64,000 bases of DNA from Cardinalis cardinalis (taxonomy: Eukaryota; Chordata; Aves; Passeriformes; Cardinalidae), in contig JACDOX010000142.1 in assembly GCA_014549065.1 (NCBI GenBank), forward strand, positions 467,376 to 531,375, given 5' to 3'. A program made the position numbers and the translations under genes. The notes under the pieces are model-generated. The model searched no databases. It was not told where the DNA came from and saw only the letters and a list, made by a program, of their open reading frames with translations. How positions within the stretch are numbered: position 1 is the first letter of the stretch; each line of letters begins with the position of its first letter. This document shows, one piece after another, positions 12,901 to 26,125 of the stretch.

Positions 12901-15744
12901 AAATATGTGGTCTTCCTTTAAAACACTCCCACCAATGAAATATGAAACTCAAAGTCTATACATAAAAATCGTTATTTTACCCTCAAATAGTTGGCAGAAG
13001 TCCTTATTTTCTCTTTGAAAGCACTCCTGAGTTCATTCAATCTCTATATAATAGATAATGAATCAAAGAAATAAACCTCTGAAATTTAGAGAGATAAATA
13101 TGACTTTCTTTCCCATACCTCATCATGCTTCAAAGATTAAACAGATAAATGCAGTGCATAACGAGCATCTTTATTTTTTACATGTGAGTTGCAGACAGCA
13201 AAAAAAAAAGAGAGGAGAGTAAGGGAACAAAATACAGAACTTCTTTAGTCTGAATTTAAAATTCTACAAGAATAAGAGGGGAAGAAAAAAACTGTGGGTT
13301 TTTTCCTCTCTCCTCCAAGCCCTTCTTAAATCATGACTTCTAGCTCTAATAATTTTTCTTTCTCTTTAAGAATTCAACTCTACAAAATAATTTTATTTAT
13401 CATGTCTGAAAATATGGAACTTCACCTGATGAAGTTTTNGCAAACAATATGTCCTTTTAGAAATTTTTAAGAGAAAAGAAAGTTGATTTTTGAGTTTTAT
13501 ACAGATCACCTACATAAACCTTTATTAGTATTCAGAAATTTATAATCAGGTGGCNGAAACAAAAGCTGATTGTGTCTAATATATGTAATTTTTTTTATAT
13601 TTTCAGACAATATCTAAAGAAAAATAAGTGCAAAACTGATGCTGTATCACAAAGCTTGTACACTAGAAAAAATCTAGATGCAGAACAAGGATTTTTGTTA
13701 AGAGTCTGTGATACATTACTCCCCAGAATGTACTGCAGTGACAGGTCTGTGCCCAGAAAGAAGACAGGTCTTTGGCTTGCCAGTAAAAAGATCCTCTTAA
13801 TTAAAGATGGTTCTCTGTATTTTTCTTATGCCCCCTTTTTTTAAATATATATTTGAGAAAACATGTGGAATTGCTCTGTGCAGTGTTTCGGCATTTAATA
13901 TTTGTATCTTTTCTGCAACTTTTACTTTATTTTTGTTTATATACATGTTACAAATCAGTACATTTTTTAAAGAGGCAAGTATTTTCTTATTTATGCCAAA
14001 ATATAATAAAGCAATATTTTTTCTAAAAATGAGGAAAGTATATGCACTACATTTTGTTGTTCCTTCAATGCTCTCATAGATCTTTGTCATTCACTGCCCN
14101 AAACAAAGCTGGCCTTTCCAAATTCATGAAAACAACCCCTTCACACTGCTGCATACATTTCAGTAATTTATTAGGCTGTCCCTATTTGTTTAGCATTATC
14201 TCATTTGTTTGTCCTATAGGCTGTCAATTATTTTTAACTGTAGCCAGTCCAGTACAGTGATTTAACTTCTTGAGTGTAAAGGCTTAATATAATTTCTTTT
14301 CACAAAGAAACAAGGCTCTGCTCCTTCCAGTGTTTGATGCCTATTTCATCTNAGGCAGATGCTTGGAGCCTGTGAGTAATGCTTCCTTCTACTTGAATGC
14401 ATTTAATTTAGCAGTCTTTCAAAGTAGTTTAATTCATTCCAGCTAGTTAATGAACATTCATACCACCAGTATAGATATAGTTTTCCTCTAAAAATCAGTA
14501 AAATGAATATAATAAAAATGATTTCACCAACACTTGCTGCTAAGAGTCTTCAATGGAATTTGAAAATTAGTTTGGGAGTGAGCCCATGTTCAGAACCAAT
14601 ATAAAAAAGAAAGTTCTTTATAGCAAAACATATCAGTCAGCAAAATCTGAAACAAAAGGAGAAGGCTGCAAACTAGAGGAAATTCTAAATAGTAAACTAA
14701 TATTTGTTTTTAATACATGCTGTTCAGTCTGNATGTGACAGTCTCAGGTTATCTTCCAACAAAATTTTGAAATTCCCTATCCATTATTAAGTGTTCAGTG
14801 TTTTTTAACTGAACATTGATGACTGCCATATTTTTTCCAGCTATACAGCACAGCTCAATTTAAACTCAATTTACTGAAGGATGGCTTATGCAAACAGCCT
14901 TTTGGGAAATAGGTTTTTTGAGCAGGGAGGGAGATCTTGATGATCCCAAGGATGGGTGTTCTACCTCAAGGACATCTGTGACACAAGCTCCCCACTGGGC
15001 AAGCACAGCTTCTGCTGGGAAATGCTTGCTGAATTTCAGAAAGAAGGACTTGGCAGTGCTCACTTCTATATAATCACTAGGCCATTCTCTGAGGAATACC
15101 CCACTATCAAACAACTAAAATTATTCTTCAGACAAATTACAGTAAGACAAACAAAGAAAAGTTATTTGTGATCTCCAAAGTGCTCTGATTTCTGCATCTA
15201 TCAAAGTAAATATTGTAACTGGAAACATTGCACATTATTGGTGAAGTAAAGGGAGACAAAAAGCTACTTAAAGTGAGATTATATATGAGACTTTTTCTCA
15301 TTCTCTTGTTTCTACCTTTCATACCTCAGGCATTTCCAGTCTGACCTGTGATATGCTAGGAAGAAATTCTCCCTGATAAGGAGCACCATATTAGCTTTTT
15401 ATAGCCAATGTCAGCTCTGCTATAGCATCCAGACATGTCATCTTTCTTTATGAAACAAGTTGTTTTTCATTGTTCATGACATGACTTTGCCCTGTTAAGT
15501 CAAGATTTTCCCGATATGACTTCTACATTTTATACAAGTGCTTTGGGGAAGGAACAGACAATCAAAAGAGGAAGGATAAATCTGGAGCTAGATACATGGC
15601 TATGCTGCCATACTGCAGCTCAATTAATATCTTTCTGGTTTAAAATATGGTCTTGGTGGAAACATGTAACTAAGGTAACTTTGTGGTTTGTTATCTGCAG
15701 CTAGCTGCAGTCAAAAATCATCATGAATTATCTGTCTTAGAATT
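9926..15744. other. AT-rich noncoding sequence, nothing recognised
   Basis: This 5.8-kb stretch holds no exon, RNA gene or clear transposon. Overlapping frames on both strands at 13,797-14,090 are AT-rich and of low complexity. A perfect 16-base palindrome lies at 15,695-15,710. Confidence 0.6.
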
Positions 15745-17065
15745 GTGATGTGATTACAATNGAATAGAACAGGCTATTTCAGTTGGAGGGACCTAGAGCA
15801 CTCATCCAGTGCAACTGCCTGACTACATTAGGGCTGATCAAAGTTTTAAGGTTATTAAGGGCACAGTCCAAATGCCTCTTAAATGCTGACAGGCTTTGGG
15901 TTTTGACCACCTCACCAGGAAGCCTGTTCCAGTGTTTTACCACGCTCTCAGTAAAGAAATGCTTCCTAATGCCATCTGAACCTCTCCTTGTGCAGCTCTG
16001 ATCCATTGCCAGGAGTCCTACCACTGAATCCCAGGCACCTCCCTCTCCCCTTCCCTCTGCAGGGAGCTGTAGAGAGCAATGAAATCACCACCCAGACTCC
16101 TTTTCTCCAAATCACACAAGCCTAAAGCCCTCAGCTGCTCCTCACTGGACATTCCTTCCAGCCTCATCATCAGCTTTANTATCCTCCTCTGGGAACATTC
16201 AAGGACCTTTTCAGCCTTCTTAACTGGTGGGGCCCAGCACTGCACCCAGTGCTTGGGCTGAGGCTGCACCAGCACTGAATAGATTAGGGTAATCCCCTCT
16301 CTTGGCTGGCTGGTGATGCTGTGTGATGCTCCTCAATGGGGATTTGGGCTCTATGCTGCCACAGAATGCACTGCTGACTCACACTGAGCTGCTGGTGCTG
16401 ACCAGCACCCTCAGATTTCCTCACTGGGCTGCTCTTCAGCGTCTCCTCTCCCAGTTTATAGTTGTGTTTGGTGTTACTCCGTCCTAGGTGCAGGATCCNG
16501 CACTTTGACTTGTTAAATTTCATCCCATTTATCATAGATAGCCCAGTGTGTCAACCTACCTAGATCCTTCTGCAAGGCATCTTGTCCCTTGAGACAGCCA
16601 AAGATACCTCTCAGTTCAGTCTCATGAGCAAAGATGTTAATGGTGCATTCACCTCCTGCTCCCAGGTTGCTCACAGGTGTACTGGGCAGAACTGGCTGAG
16701 AGTGGAACCCCCAGGAGCATTGCTAGTGACTGAGTGCCACACAGGCGCAGCCCCACGCTCTACAACTCTGTCAGCCTCGCCCCTCAACCAGCTCTTCATC
16801 CATGCACTGTGCTCATCCCACACCTGGGTAACTTTCCCAGAAGGATACTGTGAGGGACAAAAAAAAACTTATTAAAGTCGGGAAAAGTACATCCACTGCC
16901 TCCTCTTCACCCNCTAAGACTTATCATAGAAGGATATAAAATTAGTTAAATATTTTTCTCCTGTTGTGAAGCCATGTTGACTTTTATTTCTGGTGGCTGG
17001 CTCAACACCACTTTTCTAAGCACTCCATAATACATTCTTTGCAGTTGATGATCTGGTGAACCTAG
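15745..17065 (-). mobile_element. CR1 LINE, about 1.3 kb, minus strand
   Basis: Read on the minus strand this follows CR1 from the reverse transcriptase part of ORF2 into the 3' region. Visible blocks on the + strand include 'CCAGGAAGCCTGTTCCAGTG', 'CTCAGCTGCTCCTCACTGGA', 'GGCCCAGCACTGCACCCAGT' and, upstream, 'AAGATGTTAATGGTGCATTC' and 'GAAGCCATGTTGACTTTTAT'. Minus-strand peptide frames at 15,779-16,024 and 16,018-16,275 are remnants of the element, with the ORF broken by stops and shifts. The terminal octamer repeat is degenerate at about 15,760-15,775. Confidence 0.85.
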
Positions 17066-19141
17066 ACCTGCATTCAGAATTCCAATGGTGATGTTTTTTC
17101 AAACTGGCAGCAAGACCAAGTTGATGTGTTATTCAGGCTTTTTCCACTTCTCAGTTCATGACACTAAATTGTGGTTTTTAACATATGCTCATCTCTGATT
17201 ATTTAAAAAAAGGGAGGGAGATGGAGCATATGGCCCCTATTTTTGCAGCTAATCAAAATAAGAAACATGTAGCAAGACGCCTGTGGACGTCCTGGAATGA
17301 AAAAAGAGACTCATAAGGACAAACAAAATGTTATACATGCACCACACTTCTGAAAGTTCAGTAAAAGTTAAGATCTCACTCTACATGACTGAGCCAGATG
17401 CAAAGTACTATTAATTAAAAGGGAAACATAAGCTAGATAGATCCAACATAGGGAATATGCATTGAAGGAGCATAAATGGTAAAACTCCTCTGAAACACAG
17501 ATCNNAGTTCTTATTTGTCCTTGATGGTGTTGTTGAGTTATAACTATATGCTCATAAGTTTGGTTATTTAGTCAAATAAAATAAATCAAATTACATACCA
17601 TTTTCTAATCATTACTCATCTTCTTTTGCCTTAGTAAATTTCTACAGTGGGCATGAATTACAGGAAGAGTTTAATGGTGGTATGATGTTACTGGTTTTCA
17701 AGCCTATTTATTTGCTGGAGTTTTAATTCTTTCTCTTTCTGGATCAAAACTGTCTTATAAAAACAGATACTCAAATATTTCAAGAAAACTAAGATTTTTT
17801 TTTTTATCCATGCTCCTATATGGTACTTTGACTAACAGCTGTCACATGCCAGCTGTTAATTTCTTGACATTGTGTAGTGGCACAGTTATTTGGAGGATTT
17901 AGAAGTTAAAAATGTAAGACAAATTCTTTATATATTCTACTTACTCAAGTCACAATTTCAAGGTATTTCTTATGTCTGCTCTATTGCATTTCTTGTACAG
18001 ACACCCCTGTGCTGAAAAGTCATTTTGCTTCTTTATGTTTCCTTGANGGTGTTTAAAATGTAATTCATTTTACACCACTGCTCTCCTGATAGAGCTCCTT
18101 GTGATAGTTCTGTCTTCTCAGGTTTAGGTTAACCTCTCACAGGCAAGATAAAAGCTGAGCTGTGACGGCTTCTGTGAGGTTGTTCTGATCCTGCAGCTGT
18201 TTCATAAGCAGGAAGTCAGTGGGGTAGGAGAAGGGAAGGAGGAGTATAAGTTTTTGTTGTTGTTGTTGCCAGTACATAAAACCATTTGTTCAGTCCAACA
18301 GTTTATTACCAACAGCTCCTGACACTCCCCACATCAGATCACATTCANGGCAACACTCTGCTTGATTGGGAAGGGTGGCTTGCAGGGCACCACTTACAAA
18401 CAGCATCAACAGNAGGAAAAAGCAGCATTCAAACTCGCTCAGAGTTTACCTTCAGAGCTAAAATAAGCTCTTGGTTTTTACTGCGTTGCTCATNCAAACA
18501 TATTTCAAATGTATTTGAAATGTATGTTATGCAACAGCATTATNCCCCTGTTAGGAAAATGGCCTAAGGGCTGAAGTACAGCCAGAGCAGTTGCATGGAG
18601 ATCTCCCATAATCTGAAGAGAAAGTAATTACAATACTGTTAGGTTCATTTTAGAAGCANGTATCCCCCTGTGTGTTAGTCTATTCCCAGTACAGTTTTAC
18701 AGCTTTTTTGCAGCTTGGCTCTTCTACAGCAACGCTGCATGAAATTCTTCTGGCTGGTCTCAACTATATGTTTGGGAATTAATTATTTTAAAGGAAAATG
18801 AAGCCATCTTTAAAGAGAAATTTTAAGATATAAAGGTCCCATTTTGCACCTACTCTTCTAGGTTTCAATATTGTATTTGACTTGACTTACAGTAGTTGCT
18901 AGATAAGTCTGCTATTTTAAAATAAACATTCTTCCCCAAAGCTTTATGAATTTGCACCCAATATTCCTTTGGTCAATAGCATACTTTCTCTGCTGCAGAG
19001 CTTTGAGCAAAGAATCTCTGCATTAAAAAAAAGCAGAGTGCAGTTAATTTCTGCATTTGTATTTACAGTAATTTCAGTATATTTTTAGTAGTTATTATAT
19101 CGTTACCAAACCAGCTAAACCAGTAATTTTTTACTTACAGT
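17066..19141. other. Noncoding sequence, nothing recognised
   Basis: No exon or element is recognised. A short GTT repeat lies at 18,254-18,269 and a 9-base inverted repeat (ATTTCAAAT / ATTTGAAAT) at 18,502-18,521. Confidence 0.6.
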
Positions 19142-19533
19142 TGTCGCAGACATCTTTTTATGAAAATCCTTTTCTTGGGATTTTTTCCTTCTGAGAAGCT
19201 GAGAGGCCTCAGAAAGAAAATGTAANCAATGATTGTCGACTGCTGTGGAATGCAACAGGTGGATCTGTGATTGGTCTCTTGTGGATGTTTGGNATTAATG
19301 GCCAATCACAGCACAGCTGGCTCTCTCTCTCTGTCCAAGCCACACGCCTTTGTTATTCATTCTTTTCTATTCTTAGCTTAGCTAGCCTTCTGATGAGAAC
19401 TTTTTCTTCCGCTCTATTAATATAGTTTTAATGTAATATATATATCATAAAATAATAAATCAAGCCTTCTGAAATATGGAGTCAACATCCTCGTCTCTTC
19501 CCTCATCTGAAAACCCCTGTGAACACTGTCAGA
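19142..19533 (+). mobile_element. Solo LTR of an endogenous retrovirus (6-bp target duplication)
   Basis: A 392-bp LTR starts 'TGTCGCAGACATCTTTTTAT' and ends 'GTGAACACTGTCAGA' (the last bases probably mutated from CACA). It is flanked on both sides by TACAGT (19,136-19,141 and 19,534-19,539), a 6-bp target duplication of the kind made by ERVK-class integrases. It carries an AATAAA signal at 19,454-19,459. The sequence is recognisable as an LTR common in songbird genomes. No internal retroviral sequence is present, so two LTRs have recombined into one. Confidence 0.88.
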
Positions 19534-19539
19534 TACAGT

Positions 19540-22476
19540 TACTCTTATATTTCTTTCTTGCCATTGTACATTTCATATTATTGCAAGAACCAACCCTGAA
19601 AAAGGATCCTTTTTGCTGGGAAAAAAAAAGACAATAAGAAATGAGTTATTGTGAAATTCAAGTTAACTTCTTGATCCCTTGGGGTAACTTTGCTTGGAGT
19701 AGGCTTTCAGGTTTTGAATTACTGTTTCAAAAGCGCAAGGGTGTTCTGCAGAAACCAGAGTAAAATAATGAAGCTCTGCACTTGAAGCATTACCAACTGT
19801 AGAAGACAGGCTCCTCTCCCCTTTCACCAAACCTGTTGATAGTTGCTGCATGGTTCTTACCATGTGAAGCATGAATTTTATTTTGTTCTTGTTCCTCAGA
19901 GAATATTGCTATGAAAACTTATTATTGATTGTATCACCAGGTCTTGAAACTTTCTGCCACTTCTGCTCAACTGCACACTGAGATTCTAAATATAAAAGAG
20001 AAAAAAACACAAAGAGGTGTCCAATGTTTTTTTGTAGAAGTGGAAGCAAACTTTTAAGCATCACTTAAAAGAATTTTAAATAAAAAAATTAAAATAGTCA
20101 ACAGCACTACTTGTGGGAAAAAATCACCTTTAATGAAAAATAATTTTTGATGCCTTATCTTTATATAAATATGCTTGAAATCTTTTCAATGAATAGATTC
20201 TGTGTATATGCATGCTATGTTTCCAAGCACCTGATGCTTCATATTCTTTGAAAATCCTTATGAATTACTTTTGAAGACCACATGTTGACAAATGTGATTA
20301 AAATATAGCTTTTGTTCTTTTATCGAGACTTCTTTCACTGGCCTATGNTTAATTTACTCTGCAGCCTCATGCAACTGCAAGCAATTATTGGTTTCCTCTG
20401 TGCACAGAACCATTGGAAGCTGCCTCTATTCCAGAATCTATTCCATTACTGGCATAAAGCACTTTTGTACTTGTACTTATGTCACTCCCGACAGATGCCT
20501 GTCGATCCTGATCTGAAAGGACTTTAGCAATGAAGATTTTACACCCACTCTATCCCACACTTCTGCTGTTCTTGGCAGTTAAATTCTTTCCTGAATATCT
20601 AATCAGAATATCCTCTGCAAAGGTCCACTACTTCTTGCTCTATTTGGACAAAGGAGAAGTTACAGATTTTGCTTACTCTGACTCCAGTGAAGCTAATGAA
20701 AATGAAAAAAAATAATCACAAAATTACTGAAAGTTGGGAAATAAATTAAATTCAGCAGAGGGTGGTGACAAGTAATCCTATGCAGGAATGATAAACATCA
20801 TGAAGATTGGATGGGATGAGTTGAGGAGTATCCCTAGCAATTATGCAGAAAAACATACAAGAGACTATGGAGGATGATGAGAACACTATGACATCATAGT
20901 GTCAGGGTAGTGTGAAAAGAGATAAACATCACTCTGGAAAGTATAAACAGACAGGCTAGAAACAGGAAAGTATAAAGACTAGACTAGCTTATTCTACTAG
21001 GAAAGTTTTATTTTCCAGAAAGATGTAAAGCAATTAATGGAACTTTGATGATAAAAATGGAAAGCAGCTAAAGTGTTGTATATATCATCTGAAAAGGTTA
21101 AACAAGCTGGGAGTTCCTAACTTAAAGAAGAGAAAGCTTAAGAGGAAAATGACAGCCTTCATCTCATAGATGAAATAGAAGCATAAAAATATATGATCAT
21201 TTGAAGACATTGCTGTTGTTCTCTTATCTTTTTCTAACATATTTTGCATCAGGCTGCAAACACAAAAGTGTTTTCTGGGAGTTGGTCCCATGTCAGGAGC
21301 GTCAGGGCAGAGGTTGGNGTGCCATTCTGGACGCATAGATTGACCTGCTTTGAGGGTGTCCTCAGAGCTGTCAAGACTTGGGTGAGTCCATTTTCACTTC
21401 CCTGCNTCCATGTACTCTAGGACACACCCTGGTTTGGCCCCTTTGTGCCCTCAGGCATCTCCTGTGGCCTGCCCTGAATTCTGAAACCAGAATCCTTAAG
21501 TGGGTTGTTGTCAGCAGCAGTGAATGTTGACTGGGTCATACTGACACCAAGGATGCCATTATTTGTTGACTTGTTGTGTGCACAGTTTCTTTCTCTCCAA
21601 AGCTGTGACCCTGGCCTCACTAGGATGAGCAGCTTTTATTAACACTTCAGACTATAAACAGAAACACTGGGGTAAAGCTCCCTCAGCTTCCAAACAGACA
21701 AGTGAATGCTGTGTGCATTCTCATTGCATTGCTATGAAAATCAGTGCCCAGCATATGTGCTGATCATTGCAACACTAGAAGNTACTAAAAAATTGTACAA
21801 AGATAAATTAAAATCAATTATTGAAACCAATATTGAAAAATTTTTGAGACTTTCTGCGATGTCAAATTGTCATGAGATTTATCACCTGCATTGTGTTCTC
21901 TCATTAAAAGAGTTTCTGTGTAGGGCCAGGGATATGATATTCTTTCACTCTTTGTGTGTGGATGCCCTGTAGTGGATTAGGAAAGGCATGAGGTAATATA
22001 GAATAACCTCAGGGTTCTGGCCATGTTCCTCCCAGCTACTGCAAAAATTAACCCTGCCCTGGCTGTAACCAGAACTCATAGGAGAAAAATGCCCTCTATT
22101 AGTAAGAAATATAATTTTATACTTAGCTTGTTCTTTATATTACTTCACTATATCTGGAGCAGCCACCAATGAAATAAGGAAAAAAATCTTTAATTTGGTA
22201 GAAGAAAGGAGGCATCATAAGGAGGCATTAGGGATTAATTTCAGTAATTAATTTTCATACTATTACCATTATTAATGATAGCTAACTATTACCATAACTA
22301 ATGATGGTTTGCTAACTGAAGATAAATACTGTAGTAACAAAACATCCATGTTGGTCTTCCTTCATTTTAAAGGATATAATTCTCAACAAGTAAGATTTGA
22401 TTCCGTTATATACTTCCCAGATGAGCAAGCTGCTGAATGAGGATACTAACAGNGCCAGAGATTTGAAAGAAACCTT
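19540..22476. other. Noncoding sequence, nothing recognised
   Basis: No exon or element recognised. An imperfect tandem duplication of about 29 bases (ACTATTACCAT...AATGATRG) lies at about 22,258-22,318. Confidence 0.55.
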
Positions 22477-22530
22477 AGCAAATAGAACTGGAAGAGGTCC
22501 AGAGAGCTCATACTATTCATCCCCATATGT
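22477..22530 (-). mobile_element. Possible old CR1 3' end, minus strand
   Basis: 'AGAACTGGAAGAGGTCCAGA' followed by 'GAGCTCATACTATTCATCCC' resembles the minus-strand tail of old CR1 copies (GGAAGGGACCTTGAGAGGTCATCTAGTCCATCCCC-like). Only about 50 bases support it. Confidence 0.4.
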
Positions 22531-23832
22531 GTGTTTAATATCATTGCTGTGAGTAATTCTGAGAAATTAAGTGGAAGAGCTCACCTGAGTAAATAAAAGG
22601 ATATATGTCTGTAGGTCTGAGAACACATTTTAATTACAAAGTTGCAATTTTAAATTTTTCTTCAGTATGTTAAGTTGCTGATTTAAGGAACTCTGAACTG
22701 GACAACCACTTAAAGCAAGAAGTTCCACACATTAATTGGTAAAAATGGCAATAGGAAATGAAATGAAAAAAAAAAACCAAACTGTTTCAAATAGTGATTT
22801 TGTACATTTAAATAGCAAGCATTAAGACAACCATGAGTGCAAACAAATGAATAGCAGAGCATTTTTTAGGACAAGATTTATCTGCCTGGAAATTTTCAAA
22901 TACTTCCCAATTGCCCAGCTGGATAATTATTCTCATGTTTATTGCTAGATCTGGTTCTTATGGCAAAGTCAGCTTCAAACCAAGTGAGAATTGCCATTAT
23001 GGATTGCTTTGATGTTATTCTTTCATCTAATAGCTCTACATTTGAGCTATCATTAACACAAGTGTATGTAAAAAGCTATATATATATATTTTAGAATGCT
23101 TTCAGTTNTCAGTAAGACATTTGCCTTACTCAAATGCTTGAAATAGAATAGATATTCAGAAATACTATTTCTATTCTATGGCATATTTAATATCAGGTCA
23201 TGGTGTTCTTCTCTCATTCTGGTCAACAATAATCTACAAAAGAAAGTCTACTANGTGCAGCAAATTTTTTGTGACACTTTCTTAGGGGTCTGGTAAATCA
23301 TCTGTCAATACGTACAAAGACAGTGTGGCACTGGATTTGCAGCACTCTAGGTTGTCTTAACATTTGAGAAAAAGATCTGACAAATAATCAGTCTAAGTTA
23401 ACCAATTAACACTAAGTAAACCAATTAACCAATATACCTCCAAAATTCTAAGTTCTTATGGTGACATTGACCATCAGAGAAAGAAACTACTTCCAATTGA
23501 GAATAACAGGAGACTTCTCAGAAACAGTGTTTTGTGTACATTTGGGCTAGGATTTTAAGAATTTTCTTGACCTACAAATTTGTTACCTCTTTCAAACTAC
23601 ATAAAACCATTTACCAGCCATTTCATTTCAACCTTGAAATTTAAGATCTTTTTCTTCTATGAGGACATATTTCCTCTTTCTCTTCNGTCCATCAGTTGAT
23701 CCTTTACTGACTCAATGTGTAGTTCTTGAAAATTTTCTGACAGCTTGCAGTACCTGATCCAGTTGTTTTTCTAGCCTGCTTAGTATGTGAGAACAATCTT
23801 GGCTTTATGCATATATCCAAATACTTATCTTT

Positions 23833-23833
<1 letters not shown>

Positions 23834-23908
<75 letters not shown>

Positions 23909-23981
23909 AGCTATATCTATCTATATAATCTATATAATCTATATAAGCTATATCTATATCTATATCTATATATATCTATCT
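23834..23981 (+). repeat. Compound microsatellite (CTAT)n (CT)n (CTATAT)n
   Basis: About 46 bases of CTAT repeats run to 23,880, then CT repeats from 23,881 to 23,908, then irregular CTATAT/ATCTATATA repeats to about 23,981. Open frames through it are low-complexity artefacts. Confidence 0.95.
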
Positions 23982-25097
23982 GTTTCAGAAGTAAATATAG
24001 AAGAGTTTGAGCCAAAAAGAAATTGTAACACATGAATCATGTTCAGTCAAAAGAGTAAAATAATTCACAGAACTTACCAATTAGAAAAAAACCCCATATC
24101 TTAACCCTTACAGGTAAAGGGTTGCGCCCATTTAGAAGTCCTTAGTCATACAGCTCATATAAATTCAAAAAATCTGTGAAACACATCCCTCAGCTAAAGG
24201 ATTACTCAAAAATCTGTATTACTTATATCCAGCTTAAGCAATAGTATGAGAAATTAGTTTTAAGCCATTGGATAGTCTTCAATCACTATAGTCATGAACC
24301 AGTTGTGACCATTTAAATAACATATATTTTATTTTACTTTCTCTGTATCCAAAGGAATAAGATAACTTTTGCTTATTGAGATAAAATACATCACCAGGAA
24401 GANATAATGCCATCATATATAATACATTGAACATAGTTAGACATAAGTAGGGGGAAAACTTACCATGTGTAAGGAGGAGTTAATCANCAAGCACATATTA
24501 ATTTATATGAAGAAAATACTAAATTTGTCCTATTGCCAAATTATAAATAGCTGGATTTAGGAGAGCAATTCAGAAATTCACAAATATATTAGGTGGTAGG
24601 AGGACATAGTTATCTCTCAGTCAGTTTTCTTTGCAGTGAAATGTCATCTCTGATATTATTAATACATTTAATAGACTACTTTTACCTTTAAGAAATTAAG
24701 AAGCTTGTCTACACCATTTAACTTGACAAAAGACACAAAACCTTTAAAATTTTCACTGTATTTTCTATTTTATAATGATGTCTTCCCTAATATTTTTAGG
24801 TTTTAATCTCTGAAAATTTTGGTAGGGTACTTTGCCTTTTTTTTTTTTATTTCTTTACTTCTTTCCCCATTTCAGAGATTAAATATACTAGTTTGGTTTC
24901 TAAAACCTTGTAGGGGTTTTATCCATTGCCATATTCATCTGTGCAATGCCAGAGTCCCAGGGTGTCTGCTACCAAAGAGGGATTTCCAGCCTCCAAGTAG
25001 CTCTAAAAGTTTCCTGAATGACATTTGAGAGCTTGTTGCTGATATCACAGAATGCTGCAAACTGACTTGGAAATTATAAACTTGCTTAAAATTGCAT
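23982..25097. other. Noncoding sequence, nothing recognised
   Basis: AT-rich sequence with no recognised exon or element. A T-rich run lies at 24,837-24,850. Confidence 0.6.
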
Positions 25098-25501
25098 AAA
25101 ATGAGGACAGGTTGAGGGAATGTGGCTNATTAAGTCTNGAGAAGAGAGATGTTTGGGGGAACCTAACAGCAGTCTGATGGTTTCCATGAGGAAGTTATTG
25201 GGAAGGTGGAGCCAAGCTGCTCATGGGGATGAGGTGGTGACAAACACCAGGCATAAGTTGAATCATGACATGTTCAGACCATATGTCCAGTANAAGGACA
25301 ACTGAGCAGTGGATCTGATTACATAAAAAAGTTGTGTGCTGTTTCCAGCCNTGGAAACTTTCAGGACCAGACTGGGCAAAGCCCTCAGTAACATGGTCTG
25401 ATCTCACAGCTCACCCTATTCTGTGGTAAGCAGCTTTTACCCTNCAGGAGATGACCTCCTGAGGTCCTNTCCAACCTGAATTATCCTATTATCCTATGAT
25501 C
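25098..25501 (+). mobile_element. CR1 LINE, 3' end
   Basis: Starts at a degenerate 'ATGAGGACAGGTTGAGGGAA' block, contains 'GGTGGAGCCAAGCTGCTCAT' and 'CCAGACTGGGCAAAGCCCTC', then 'ATGACCTCCTGAGGTCCT' and a terminal repeat of ATTATCCT units ending at about 25,500. This order is that of the last 400 bases of a CR1 element. Confidence 0.88.
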
Positions 25502-26125
25502 ATTTTTATTTCAAGCTTGTACAGAGAAACAGATTAAATATTTATTGATCTATTTGCTGTCTGTANTTTAAAGGTTAATATGTTTTTAACAAGCAATTAA
25601 AGAAAGGAAAAAGCCCCAGTTTCCATCCTAGATAGAGGTTATAATGTAGATACAACATTGAGAGATGCTCTTTATGACTTGTTACTTGCAAATGAATTTC
25701 CCAGATAGTGGGAAGGCTGAGTTTAAGCTTTGTCTACATTAATCCTGAGATCTTGGCTTTCAAAATCCTCAGAAATCTGAGAAAACCAATAGAAAGATCA
25801 GAACCATGGACTTCCAGGTGTTAGAATGCAGTTTGTTCAGAGATCCGTTTAGCAAAAATTCCATAGAAAATTGATCTGAAGGGCAAAGGAACCCAGGACA
25901 GCTGGTGGTTCTTCAAGAGTGTCCTCCTCAAAACACAACCGGTCATTCTCTGCACTTGCAGAAGGTCTACAGGAACAAGGACCCCGTGATCAAGCTCAGT
26001 CGTCAGAAGGAACTCCACGACAGGCAGAGCTGTGCACAGACGGCTCAGCAGGAATATAAAGATAAAAAATTTGTTTGTTACCTAAACAAGCAGTGCTGGA
26101 ATTAGAAAAGCCAAACCTCAGCTGT

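Noticed and set aside
23787..24035. Tyr/Leu/Ser-rich repeat protein
   Set aside because: This is a translation of the compound microsatellite.
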